A DNA stretch of 64,000 bases. Origin: Baylisascaris procyonis. Lineage: Eukaryota > Nematoda > Chromadorea > Rhabditida > Ascarididae. This document shows positions 12,580 through 25,700 of this stretch, piece after piece. Both the position numbers and the translations under genes were made by a program. The stretch is from the NCBI GenBank assembly GCA_037389465.1, contig JAZARR010000078.1, positions 2,542,001-2,606,000 of the forward strand. Direction: 5' to 3'. The first letter of the stretch is position 1. Every line of letters begins with the position of its first letter. Under the pieces are notes generated by a model. The model searched no databases. It saw only the letters and a program-made list of their open reading frames with translations, and was not told the DNA's origin.

Positions 12580-14910
12580 TTAACCTTTTTGACAACATTG
12601 TCCAGTGCCAGCTGGCGTAATGCAAATAATAAATCCCTCAGGGCAAAGACATGTGGATTCATCCGAAGATGAAGAAAGACAGCGGGTAGTGTGCCTTACG
12701 GCGGTTGGTGTAGGTAAAGTTGTACGATATGAAGGTGTTTGCATATGTGCACAATTTTCCGCACAACTTGAGATGCATGATGGTGAACACTGAGCGAGGA
12801 GTAATTCTTGCCGAATGCATTGCTGCACACATACCTCCTGACAGTTAACTATACAATTGGGGAGTGCATCGTCTGCTTGTGGCGGTTCTTGATCTTGATG
12901 AGTGGGTGAAGCTGTTTCAGTTGTTGTTTTTGGTTCTGAAGAAGTCAAGCTTCGGTGAGTCGTTGTTGCTGCCGTCGTAAATGGGGGTTGAGTTGGATTC
13001 TGAGAGGTTGTCTGCTTCTGAATGCATCGGCACCTTTGCATGCATAATAGCCTACAAGGGCGAGTGACGACAGAAGAAGACTCAGTTTGTTTATGCTCCG
13101 TTGTTCCGCCAGAAGGCATGATGGGTTGAACAGTGGTGGATTCCGCATTTCGATACGGGGATGCTTCGACAACTGGATTCGTCTGCTGCGATTTGCTAGG
13201 ACATTCTCGTCGAGTACACTGAACATTGCACTTCTCCTTGCAGCATGGTCTACAACGAGTTGAAACTACCGGAATCGAGTTCGTAGGAATGAAGCATCCT
13301 TGTTTACATGATGACTGGCAAGAACCTACGCATGTTGTCATCGTAAAGGAATTACCTATTGCTCTTTTGTGCGGTAATCTCTGGTAGCCTTGGAATATCT
13401 GAGCTACAAAATGAGATTTCGAGAACGATGATGACTCAATAGGTGATTTTGTCAGAAGATACTGTTGGTCTTTATGAGTCGGCTTCGAGGTTATTGCTGG
13501 CGATATCAGTCGTTGCATTCGCTGCGAACTAAACAGATTATACATTAGTAAGTGTTAAGATGAAAACTCTGACTCATCCAATAAGCACCCACATTAGAAC
13601 GCGCAATTGGATGGTTATGCGGAAAAACAACTGGAATCAAAAACCCTCATTTTTTATTTCCTCCAGTCCCACTGTTTCCGGAAATATTGACACTTCGATT
13701 AGTCAGAGACCCATTGGTTTACGATTCACTTAGCTCATCTATCTTTTGATGTCTCTTTATTCTTTTATGTATGAGCATTGTATCTGCTGGAAAATAACTG
13801 TCACTAAACAGATGCCTATCCAACTAGGAGGCTGCTCGCAAAGTACTGTAAAATGTTAAGTCGTTTGTTTAAATAAGGCCCTCAGCCTCTTTTCTCTATT
13901 TCCTCCGCATAAAAACACAATCTAGGAACATTAACATTCCGATAGATGCAAACATATGCTCAAGTAGGTACCGAGGTAAGCATCGATATTTTTTAAATCG
14001 TTCCTGCACATCCCACTAGATTGCAGCAATTATGTCATCATCATTTCTCGATAATCTAACCACTCGAAACGGTGTCAGCGAGAAAGAATTTCATCTCCAA
14101 TGAAAGCATCGCTGTCAAGTATATCGAGAAATAGAGTTTCACTCGGCATCTATTCAAACAATCCACTCTACGTAACTTTTAATGGTAGCACCTCACCTCC
14201 CTCTTCCAAAAAAAAAAAAAAAACCTTACACAATATCTGTTTGTGCTGTACTAACGTCTCCATTGAGACTCACCATAATTGTTGACAAAACAAAGAGCAG
14301 AAATGTTGTCGATTTATGAAGCAGCCATGTATACATTCATTCAAACATGAACCTTCCAACACTTGACTGGACTTGTGTTCGTTTGTCTGCATGGAATGTC
14401 TCTGAAAATTGCAACTCACAACGGTAGTCATACTTAGTGCTATTAACGAACGATAACTATCATTTAGAAATGATGCTCGCCGGATAATCGGCGTGTAAAT
14501 TTTCACCGTAACAGGTAATCAGAACCACATAACAATAGGTCACCTTCCTACCAGTCGGACATTAGTTCATGCGGCTGTCATTACTTAATAAACTATGAGT
14601 AAATGTTTAAGAAAGATATTCGAGCGAGGTTAAATTTACTGCTCATAGAATCACATAACTACTTTTTCTTCTTCACTATCGTTAATTTAAAGTTGCAAAA
14701 ACAAAATTCTCCAAATTTTTATAAACGTCAAGCGGCATACTTCAAAATTATATTCTATGCTTAATGTCTTCGTACTAACGTTTATGCTGACTCTATCATA
14801 AACACATCTAAATAGTAGCTGAAAAGCGGGAAATGCTTGCATACCTCTGCATCGAAAGAATTCGTTGCTCGATAAGCTGATAAAAGTAGCGCTATAAGAA
14901 GTATCGCCAT
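12580..14910 (-). CDS. Secreted Cys-rich protein A, ABU/PQN-like
   Basis: Three exons: 14910-14845, 14401-14274 and 13528-12580, in phase, giving about 380 aa. Exon 1 encodes Met and a hydrophobic signal peptide (MAILLIALLLSAYRA). Exon 2 carries C-x3-C-x3-C-x7-C-x3-C. Exon 3 carries several C-x3-C-x3-C blocks separated by Pro/Thr/Ser/Gln-rich linkers, then a C-terminal module that reads CLCPEGF and ends in CC. This layout is typical of nematode ABU/PQN-type proteins, which are secreted and in C. elegans are linked to the pharyngeal cuticle and the unfolded-protein response. The family link rests on the cysteine spacing only. The 128-nt exon 2 has the same length and phase as its counterpart in gene B, showing that the two genes are duplicates. 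I placed the exon 3 acceptor at 13528 because it restores phase and a Cys codon; an ATG at 13545 lies just outside it. Confidence 0.82.
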
Positions 14911-15340
14911 TTTGAAGAGAGCTGTGGTATTGTGGGCGTTTTAAAGGAACTGACTTGCAGCTGTCAGCAATGAGAGCATAACCGGATGAGTGCGTTGTGA
15001 TCTCCTCTGGATGTTTGAGACGAGTCTCATCCGTTAAAAGCTTCATATTCCTATCGACGACACTTCAACTGTGGTTGTTAACCAACCATTTCTCGTGCAT
15101 GCCTTGTGCACATGCTTTACCTTCATTGATTTTCCGTTTAATTGCGCTCATCTCAGCTGTCTTCAGCTATATGCTCATTGAATATTTACATCTCATTCAA
15201 TATTCAAAATATGTGATATGCTCATCAAATATTTCCACCTTATGAGCCACCAACCGATCCCTTCACTTCATTTTCCAGGGGATCATTTCTAGCTTATATA
15301 TACATCAGTCGAAATCAGGACACTTTCGCCGAATGAGGTT

Positions 15341-15742
15341 GTGTTTCTAGCAAGTCTTTATTGGATTGCATCATTAAAAAATTTATGTCCAGAATCGGCT
15401 AAGGAATTCATAAATTGGATTAAAATTACTTTACGACTCCCTGAGGTAGGCTTAGAATTTCGTAAGTTCGAAGTTCGATATCCGTCGTATTACATCACAG
15501 AAGCAATTGATTGTGCAAGGGACATTTTGCAAGGTTTACTTGAAAGCTGTTGCACTTTCGCAAAAGACCATAAAAATTCCTTATTGAAATGCATTTCGTT
15601 GCTTTCAATGCTAAAAAAACAACAAACAAACACACTTTTTAGAAACTTTCTCATTTATACTTCAAGAGGAATTCGCTATTATAACGCTTTCTTCCAATTG
15701 CTTCAGTTCAATAACCTCCATGTGCTCGAAGAGAACAGATGA
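15341..15742 (+). CDS. Unrecognised 133-codon open frame between genes A and B
   Basis: The frame is open from 15341 to the stop at 15742 and encodes a helical-looking, Leu/Ile-rich segment without repeats. It begins with GTG rather than ATG. A possible splice acceptor lies at its left end (TTTCTAG, ending at 15349) and a possible donor around 15446. It is on the strand opposite its neighbours. It may be an exon of a small gene or chance; I recognise no family. Confidence 0.25.
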   Translation: MFLASLYWIASLKNLCPESAKEFINWIKITLRLPEVGLEFRKFEVRYPSYYITEAIDCARDILQGLLESCCTFAKDHKNSLLKCISLLSMLKKQQTNTLFRNFLIYTSRGIRYYNAFFQLLQFNNLHVLEENR

Positions 15743-16361
15743 ATATAAGTCTAAAAATTTGAAAATATCTTAGGTGTTGTACAAGAAATAAAATGGCAAC
15801 AAAGCTGCACCATTATTATCGCCTCGATTACAAAGAATTCCGAAGAAATAATGGAAAAACTTAAGCATATAGCTTGCAAGAAAGAAATTATTTCTATAAA
15901 ATGTAATAATTTTCTCCAGTTAAGTGAAAATATTTGTTTTAGTACAAAATGATTTAAGCAGTCTCTGAGATATTCGAATGGCTCTAAATGAATGCTTTTT
16001 CTGTTTTGCGTCTATTATTTCTCAGTTAAAGAAATATCTTGCCATAAATATATCGCTTCACTTTTCCCTGTTTAGAACAAAAATGTTTATTCATTGTAAA
16101 GCTCTATAGTCAACTTGGAGGAGTGAAATTGATTGGCAGTCATCCTTGTTCGGATAATATAATTTTTGAATCAATTTGAATAAGATTGAATGACTCACAT
16201 TTTAATAAGCGAATTATTGTTTATATATTTATTTCTATCTATTCATTTGGTATGACTGGCAAATCGAATAAAGTTATGAGTGTGAAATTTGATAACAATA
16301 TCATAGTCATCCAAATGGATGAAGTAAACAAGTGCATAGTGAAAATTCATCAAAAATGGCA

Positions 16362-16367
16362 TTTATT
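16362..16367 (-). other. Candidate polyadenylation signal of Cys-rich gene B
   Basis: AATAAA on the minus strand about 85 nt past the stop codon at 16452, matching the position of the signal behind gene A. Confidence 0.5.
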
Positions 16368-16451
16368 TTGATGGGCAAAGTAGCGCACAAATATTGCAGA
16401 GAATTGACACAAAATTTACACAACATCTTTGTTACTGAGCAACTCCGTAAT

Positions 16452-19253
16452 TTATTTACGTTTCCGGCAGCACTGATCTGAACCGTAAATAGAGACACAA
16501 ACTATAAATCCACTTGGGCAAGAACATTTCGTTGCCCCACCAGCCGAAGGTTGGCATTGAGTAGGCTGATATTGGAAAGATTGTACTGTGGGCTGTGACT
16601 GCACAACTGGGACTGGTTCCTGAAGTGGGACATATGCTGGAGTAGACGTAACTTGCTGCGATACTGGACAATTCTGGGAGCAGGTCGACAAGCACGGTGA
16701 AGAACATTGTGAGATGGGGATGTTCTGCTGCGAGCATTGCTGTAGACACGCATTTTGGCAAAGAGTAACGCATTCAGGTGAGTACTGAACTGACTGAGGC
16801 AATGTTACTTGTAACGATTGTGGGGTCATTGGTTGGAGCTGCACAGGCTGCTGTTGCACAGGCTGATATGGCCAAGGTTGCGATACGTATGGGGATGGCT
16901 GCCGCTGCTGTTCGATGCACTGTACATTGCACGACGGCATGCACACCTGGGGGCAGTTAGCTGAGGCAGGTGCTTGGGGGAACTGCGGAATCGGGGTAGG
17001 TGTAAAGGTTTGGTACGGCGGAAGTGGAGTAGCACTCGGCCACTGCGTTTCGTAACTAGGCTGAGGCAAGTAAGTCGACGCGGATGTATAAACAGGTACA
17101 GGTGCAGGATTTTGTTGTAGGCATTCTGCGCTGCAACCAGGCATGCAGACTTCGATACACACAGTTGAACCAACGTTTGATGAGGCCACAGATGTGGGCT
17201 GTGTGTATGGTTGTTGGTATGGCGGAACATTAATAATTGGTTGTGGTGTAGACTGGGTAAATGGGACAGGCGACGGCCGTACGACTGGGCCGGGTCCTAG
17301 AGGTGCCGGCTCCACAACGGGAATCGGCTGCTGCTGTTGCTGAGTGCATCGTGCAGCACAAGTTGGCATGCAAATTTGAACGCAAGCGGTAGGCTGCTCG
17401 AGCACAACGCCCGAACTTATGCTTGCACCTGATGGAGAATATGGAGCACTTTGAGGAATATACTGTGGTGCTTGTGTCGTTCTGGGGATGAGATATTGCG
17501 GTTCGTTGTATGGAGGAATAGACGCTGCTGGCCCATATTGCTCGACAGACTGACCACTAAAAATGAATGCTTTACGTAACGACTAGAATTATCAACTGCT
17601 TGATAAGTCTTATATTCCTTTACAAATGAAAGCTATACAGAATGTCGGCGAAAATGCTTCAAGAATGCACTCGCCTTGTCAAATCGGCAAAGGGCGCACA
17701 GGTGGTGGCTAAATGCATTACCTAACTGGAGTCTTTGCTAAAGGATGAAACATTAAAACAACCATAAAAGGGATTGAAACTAATCTATTTATTTAAGACT
17801 GAATTGTAATTGATTCGTTTAATTACTCTAGTAAGAATATTCACGCGTTGATATGTTAAAAAAAAACAATCACAGGAACATTGCATAGAATCAGTAACGG
17901 TGAATGGTCAATTAAATATAACAAAAATCTTCGTAACATCTATCTAACAATTGTTCAAGTGATATGCAAACTAACTCATTTGGAACGAAAAAAAAAAAAA
18001 CGAACGCACCAAGATTGCTGACACGAAATTTGGCACTGTTGTTGTGATTGCGTACAACTTCTAAAGCAATTCTCATTGCATGTATTTGCTTGACTTCCTA
18101 CTGGATAGATTGGAAGCCGTTGTGTCGATGGATTGCCCTGAAATATGCGTCATATAAATACTTTGTATGTAAATATTTTTTCCTCACAGTATGAACCCAC
18201 AGCATCTAACATTTTTGATCACTTGGTAAACGCCGCCCTCTTATACAGGAAATGAGATGAATCCAACTAGAGCTAGAGCGGCAATGCAAAATAATAATTT
18301 AAACAATATCACTAACGGCAAGAACAGATATTTCTCGTATACTTTTTTAAAATACTGTCAGGTGAAGCCGGCCAACATTACTATCAATTAGAGCTTACGG
18401 AGTCTGCGATTAATTGTTTTTGTCTCCAAAGACTATACGCTATATGTGTTTTACAGTTCCCTAGCTTTTGAAATAAGCATTAAAAAAAGTTTTTGTCTTC
18501 TGATTCCAATCTGTGATATGAAGAAGACTGATTGTGTGTGATTTGAACATGAATAATTCGACAAGTTCCAAGTGAAAGGAGCAATGCGAATCGGATGGAC
18601 CGGAAGAAGATAAAGCATTACTCACATTGAGGATTGATGTGTGGTTATGTCAATGTTATGTGCGAATGAGCAACAACCAAAAAACGTACCTGAGGAAGTA
18701 GTCGACTAGGGAGATTAGGCCTGCAGCTACAGTCGATCGATATGCAAACACATGTCACTGCTCCGCGCTTGGATCGGCTAATGTTTTTCTGCAATGAAAA
18801 AAAGCGACTAATTTTTAAAACTCCTATAAGTGATACTTTTCAAATTTAGCTGCTTTTTCAATTTCACTTTAATAGAAATTTTTTTCTTATTCATCGAATG
18901 TGGGTATTAAAAATTTTTCAAACCGAAGCAATAGTATCGGTCGTGGAATTCGCAGAAAATCTGTTGATTGGGAAATCCTCAAAACATTGTTTGCTCAATA
19001 TTATGCAATGAACGTCTATAATTAGTGAATAAATCTTTTAAAACTGCAAAATTTTTCCCAAGGTAAAGACATTTCCCAAAGATGAAAGATAAAAAATTGC
19101 ATACTAACAAATCTCATCGCTAAAAAACAGTGCTTTTGTTATAGGTTTTTAATAAATTCCTAATGAATAAAAAAAGCCATGAAATGAGCATACCGCAGTA
19201 GTTATATCACTTAGTAAAAGAAGTGGAGCAATGAAGTGGAGAAACATTGCCAT
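16452..19253 (-). CDS. Secreted Cys-rich protein B, ABU/PQN-like
   Basis: Four exons: 19253-19194, 18788-18690, 18137-18010 and 17556-16452, in phase, giving about 463 aa. Exon 1 encodes a 20-residue signal peptide (MAMFLHFIAPLLLLS). Exon 2 adds a short Cys cluster (CVCISIDCSC) that I did not find in gene A. Exon 3 (128 nt) is the counterpart of gene A exon 2, with C-x3-C-x3-C-x6-C-x3-C. The last exon has three C-x3-C-x3-C-x3-C blocks (for example CVQICMPTCAARC) between Pro/Gln/Thr/Val linkers, then a longer Cys block and a C-terminal module beginning CSCPSGF and ending CC-RKRK. It is probably a matrix or cuticle protein crosslinked through disulfides. The biological role is inferred from composition and the resemblance to ABU/PQN proteins. 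Confidence 0.85.
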
Positions 19254-22200
19254 TTAGCTGATGCTATATGCATGAATGGACGCCACTTTTATAGGACCTT
19301 AGAGGAGCCGGTTCCTCTGTTCCAACGAGTGGACAAACACCGAGTGTCCATGCGAGTCGTCGCCTTTAGCCGGTTCCTAGCCACGCACAGTAACGATGAG
19401 CGCTTAACCAAAGGAGTGCTCTGTTTGTTGCTGCTCTCTATCTACAAAAGTCTGCATAAGAGAATAAGTTGCGTCGAAGCAGCTACCATGTCCTATTCGA
19501 ATAGAGGAGATGCGACCTTTCTTGTTTGCATTCCACAGTCCTCTAGATCTAATTAAGATACCACAACCAACAAAAAAATCTCATTTCAGTGCTAATTCCT
19601 AGAATAAATTCCTTACATATATTTACAACTTCCTCTCTGTTTCGATTCAGTAGTTTTCAAGAATAATGCTCAAACCCCGAAATTTGTTGAGAGCTAAAAT
19701 CAGTGCAAGATTATTTTGTTGAAAAGAGGATACGATTCTTCAAAATTTCTATATACATTAAAAGAGCATAAATTTTTACTTAATTTACACTTATATCAGT
19801 GCTTACACTATAGATACCTCTAAAAAACTTTCAATGAAATTCAGATATTTATAAAAGGACCAAATAAAATACGTTACGATTATTTCATTTCAAAAATATT
19901 ATTACCACATATTTTTGAGGCTAAAAACATGAAATATCAAAAATATGAATTTGAAAGAGGAATATACACCGACGCCTTGCTAATTATAAACAACTTGAAT
20001 TCTTGCGATATGCAAAAGAAAAATTGAAAAAATTTTTTAATACCACGAAAAAATTATAAGCACTAGTTGAGAATACGATTAACAACTATTCTAAGCTAAA
20101 GTAAGATTATAGATATTCGTAAGCATTGGAAGATGAGGATTTCGATGGGCAAAGATGGTATGAACCTTTCTACATTGCATTACGGGGAGCCGTCAAAGTT
20201 TTTTTTGCAACTATTCTTTTTTTGAAGCGTCCACATGAGATCATTTACCGAGCAAACTGACATGACATTGGAGTTCTGACAATTGGCGTACTGATGCGAT
20301 TCGCGCCGCCACAACGTGCCAGATAGATTTGCACAAATTTTTCAACTTCAAGTAAATTTCTAGAGGCTTTCAATTTTTTCTGAAAGAGTATTTTCTGTTT
20401 TTTTTTCTGTTTTTCTGCTTTGTTTTTTTTTCATTCTGCTTATGTTTCTTCCGTTTTTCTTTTTGTTATATTTTTATGTTTCAGCTTACATTATAAAATT
20501 TTCAATTTTCAAATTCCAGTTAAACCCACTGATCAAATTCCCAACAAACTCAATCTCTCTTTCTTCATTCAAGTGTAATATTCCACATTTTCACGATGGT
20601 GACGTTTGTTAAGTGCATTGCTGTATCAACTAGTCGTATTTCAGTTTCACGTGTAACTATGATATGAACAAGAAGACAGTTAAACAATTTTGAAGTGTCT
20701 GAAGCGACAACAATTTAGGGAGTCGGTTTACTTAGCAAATAAACGCATCCAACACACTTTTTTTGGAATGTGTCGACCATCCAAAGTGGGTGGTTGGAAT
20801 GAGTTTCTAAAATTGCTGCGAGGATAAGAGTGATTTTGGCACACTTTGCAGCACTATTTGATGGTCGTTTCCATCAAATTGGAACGCTTGTGGAAAGCTA
20901 ATTGTAGAAGTTTTTGCTCAATTCTTTTAGAATTTTATTCTTTTTTCCTATTTTCCTCCTATTTTTCTAAAGTAAATTTTGTAATGGTTTTCGCATTCTT
21001 CAATTCGTTCTTTTTTTTTCAAAAGCTGAAAAAAATTTTTGGAAAAGACAGTATCTATATTTGCACATCTCAGTTTTGACCATACATTTACGTCTATCGT
21101 AGATGATCTATTCAAATGTATATGCTATTTGTTTGTATGGGCAGCTTTTGCTTTAAACATTACAACTATGCAAGAAATATCTGGAAAGAAGTTCCACTCT
21201 CTTTCTTCTGTCTTCCTTTTATTTCTACACACATGATTATCTTGCATCGGTTATTGTTTCATTTCTTGGCGAATTTCAATTCAATTTGCTCAGCCACAAT
21301 TTGCTGTTCTTTTTGCCTTCATAAGACAGAGAGATGGAAATAAATCAAATATTTTGATTTTTAGCTTATAACTTGTTTGTTGGTTGCCTCACGTCAAATT
21401 TCTGAATAGGTACGTATTTCCGAGAACATTTTTCGGACAACGTAAATTGTTGATGCTGCCATTGTTACAAACAAAGGATGAAGAGTATTTGTTTCAGCTT
21501 CAAGAACGATACAAGAATTTGACGTTCCTTAAGCTTTCAGTTCACTAGTTAAGCGAACTGGGGTGTGAAACATCGAATTTACTTCACCTGATAATTTATA
21601 CCGATGCGTTTTATTACTATACGATACCCCACTGATGTTTCATGGATATCACGGCCCATTCGTAAATTACTGAAGTGTGTTCGCAAAGGAAAACTTGTTT
21701 CTAAGAAAATGAGTAGTCTCATCGGAAAAGAAATGATGTTTTTAGAGTGTTTATGCATGAATGTTTACAGATGTTAGCCACCGGAAAACAGAAAGAAAGA
21801 AAGAAAGAAAACAACGCCAATTGTTTTGGTATCTGAACGATGAATGAATGCCTTCAACGGTTTACGAAGATGTGTTCATAGTCGGTGGATCGTCGTATCA
21901 GCACTATAGCATCATATTAGCGTTGGCATCTATCCATTTCGCTAAAGTCACTATTCAAACACTTCGCTTGTTTTGCTACCAACATTGTTTGCATTCACAA
22001 ATTGCATTTCCTCACGTTTACCTCCGATAACTCATCTACGATTCAATTGCACATCTACTTTCTTTGAGCAATTCACCCAACATTCCTAACGTTTCTTTTA
22101 GTGCATTATATTAGTAAACATTCGCTAAGAAGTGCTACTAGAGTATTTCAAGTTCATTCTATGTTTAACTATTCTTATTGGTGGATTCACATATTTGTTA

Positions 22201-22799
22201 GTACGATCAATAATCTTCTTTAGCACTCTAGTTTCTTAATTTCTATTCTTGTCTGCTAATTAGTTGCACGATCAGATGGGGTTTTTTTCTGTTAAACTCA
22301 GTTCTAGTGGAAAGTGATTAAGCTGCTGAAAAAGCCTTAAAATTTTGTATACTTAGAGTTCTCATTTTAAAGATCACAATGTTAACGATTACTCCGCACC
22401 TTTCTCAGAGCAAATCTCACCAATTGCGAATTGAGGATTTGAGAAAACTAGAAGACTCGTTATTTCAACAAAATGCACTGAGCATAATCGGTGAATCAAT
22501 AAATAAGTAATTCAACAAAGTTAAGTGTGTCAATAGCGTTTTGCTAGTCGTTTTCGTTAGTTAAATGATGACCCATATTCCGCAATGAAATTCAGTCGGG
22601 AAATCTAAATTGATGAACTTCTCGAAGTTTTATGTTCCTTTCTATTGCTCCTCTTTCATGTTTACATTGACTTGTCGAATCGGCTATATATTTTAATGGC
22701 GCAATAAAGTGACCAATGATCTACTCATCTATTCCATAAATACTAGATGTTATTGAGCATCGTTGTGTTGCAACTCGCATTGTCAATAAATGCGCTTAC
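19254..22799. other. Intergenic region, no gene supported
   Basis: Long AT-rich stretch with T-rich tracts (20388-20470) and a short GAAA repeat near 21789-21808. It separates minus-strand gene B from the plus-strand channel gene, so it should contain both promoters. The frame of the channel's first exon stays open upstream of its ATG for some distance, so a further 5' exon here is possible. The longest open frames (19236-19556, 21848-22030) show no recognisable content. Confidence 0.45.
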
Positions 22800-25700
22800 A
22801 TGGATAATCTCTATCTCGCTTCAGATACTGACTTCTTACGTGCCGTTGATATATATTCCAAGTATTTATTTTGTGATCCCAACGAAAACGATAAACCAAT
22901 TCAAGTATGTATTTTGAGTTGTTGAATTTCGGCCATTTTTCATGATTATGAAGCTTAATGTTTGTTTCTTTTTGAGGGCAACATTGAGTGCACGATTAGT
23001 TGAGTCCTATTAATCAGTGTTCACTTAAAAATTGAAACTACTTTTATTGATAAATTACTAAATGGTTACAGTGCGATCTTTTAACTGAGGATCAAGGCCA
23101 TAATATCGATCCAACACGACTGCCATATAAGGAACGTATTCGTTGGCATCTGAAGGAATTTTGTTATAGAACTTCTAGTCATGGTATTCCGATGCTTGGA
23201 CAAGCACCAAATGCACTATATCGGTTTGCAATGAATTTTTAAGCATTGTTTTCTTGCAAGCAGAATATGTGTTACTTAGAAATTAGTATAGATATTCGAA
23301 AAAATTGCATATTACTTAAACTATTCGGCAGTGGAAAACTTACTTTAATCCGGTAAACTTCATTCTCTGCATCTTATCATCTGCAGAGATAAACGATATA
23401 CTCTATCATTAAGGGATCACAATCTAAAATTTTTCAACAGCACAGTTTAACACTACTGCCGTTTTATGGATGCGCATTATAGAACGATTTATCACTATTG
23501 GCATTTGAGCAAAAATGCAGCAAAAAAGCATCAAATGAATGAACAACTTCGGCGAATAGCCTATTTGAAGGGATCTCGCCAAAATGCTGTTACAATGAAT
23601 TGCAGATGTGTGTGGATTGTGTTGCTTGTTGGATGTGGATGTATGTTTATATTTCAAGCAATAAACGTTGTCGACAAATACCAAAGAAACGACAAAATTA
23701 CCGATATTCAACTGAAATTTGATACCGGTTAGCGTTATATTCAAACTAAGCGGTATTAGCCGGAAAAAGAGCCCTCGTGGTCTTCAAATCTATTAAATAT
23801 TCCTATCTGCACCTAGAGTAATAAAGAATGAAAAAAGCTGCATTAGAAAATACATCAGAAAATTATATCAGTTACAAAAGCAATACCACAACACCCGTTG
23901 AACGCACCCACAATGTGAAGAATGGAGAGAGTACGACAAACTGTAACAAAGATCAAAAAGCGTATCGTAGTCAATGGCGCATAAAATGTCTTCGTCAGCA
24001 ATATGTCGATCTTCGAAAAGTTAAGAGAAAGCAGCCATTTAACGAGTGAGGTTTTACGGCGTGAATATTTAAAAATATGGAAATTTCCGTAGAATCAAAA
24101 CAGCACATATTATCAAAAGTATATTTTAGTAAAAGAATTTCAAAATTTTATGCGTAAATGCGTATTTACTATGTGTGCAATCAAAGAGTAATTACGATTT
24201 GGTTTTGGAAAAGAATTTTAGTATTCACTTTAAGTGCATCTCATTTCATTGATTTATAATTATTTGTTAATAATTGCAGCACCATTTCCGGCAATTACAA
24301 TATGCAACTTAAACCCATATAAAGAAAGTTTAGTGAAGGATGTGGATATTATCAAGAAAATTGTGAGTTAATTATTGGTTTCTTATATTTCACGTTTGAT
24401 TCTTTAAACGTATTTATTTCTCTATCAAAAACCAGTAATGTCAAGGCTTGCCTTCTTCCACTGCTTACATCATACATTTACACGGTTTATTTCCAACGTG
24501 ATACTTGAAGTTGTCGAACATTCATAACATAATCGTATTGTTTGCGAACGTTGCTCAGAGAGATATTATGATCATCAATAACCAAAAGATTACTTTAATT
24601 CCTCTTATTCAAGTGAAAAACTGGCTAGACGTTTTATTATTTAGGTACAGAATGATGCGACACCTTGATTACGTTTGATGTGTTTGAAATGATTGATGCT
24701 GTCGCAGTGCTCAAAGTTATAGCAAACATAAATTTTCAGCTGAAAGTGTTCAAAGATGTTATGCTGAAAGCCGGTGATGCCAATATGGCCACTTATCGAA
24801 GAAATAAGCGAGCCACAAAACATACCAGCTTCGAGCCCGTATGTTTGTTGAACTCCTTGCTAATGTGTGAACTAAAAAGCTGCTTTAAATCTCAAAAGCT
24901 GACGTCGTTTCATATCCACCCAATGAACGTAACAATAACTTCTTTATTTCGTTGCATTGCATTTGCGCAAGGCAGCAACCGATATGTTTTACCGCTTGAT
25001 TCCATTTCGTTGGAAGATGCAGAGGAAATTTTAACGCGAACTGCACCACTGCTTTCTCATGCTATTGTTCGGGAAATTTTCTGGATAAGTGCTATGAATG
25101 TTGCGTGAATTCCTTTTTGCTACAGGAAATTGGCAGACAGCCACCTCTCCCCATTCAATGTTTCTCAGCACTTTCTGAGCGCTTTTCTGAATGTTAATTT
25201 CCAAAATATGGGCTATTCATACAAACTGAACCCATCTTAAAGTTTAGCTTCGGTGTTTTCTAGGCGAATTCAGACTGCATTTGTACTGAAGAAGATGGGA
25301 CGCTACATTGCGAGGCCAATCCAACCAATGCACCAAAGGACAACTCGTACTGCTTGTGTGCATTCGACCGTGAGAGTGATGACGCTTGGCCATGTTATCC
25401 GAAGGTATTTCCCGTCTGCTGTAACTCTTAATTTCAGCTCTACGATTTTCGCCTTGAATTAGCAAAGTGTATTACTCGTTCAAAGATTGTGTAACTCGAT
25501 TGCTTAAGGGGACTCTGGTCTCTTGTTTTCGATGTCTTTCCTCCTTTTTCACTGTGGCTATCAAACATTTCAACGCACTATTTTAGCAGATCATGCGTGT
25601 GTCACACTCGTTTCGTAGGCTTTCTGCCAAATAAAACTACCGCGCCAAATAAAGCCAAATACAACAAATAAAACTAAAAATAAAACAAGCTACCGGTCTA

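Noticed and set aside
19236..19556. 106-codon plus-strand open frame
   Set aside because: It overlaps the signal-peptide exon of Cys-rich gene B on the other strand, has no recognisable content and no supporting splice sites.
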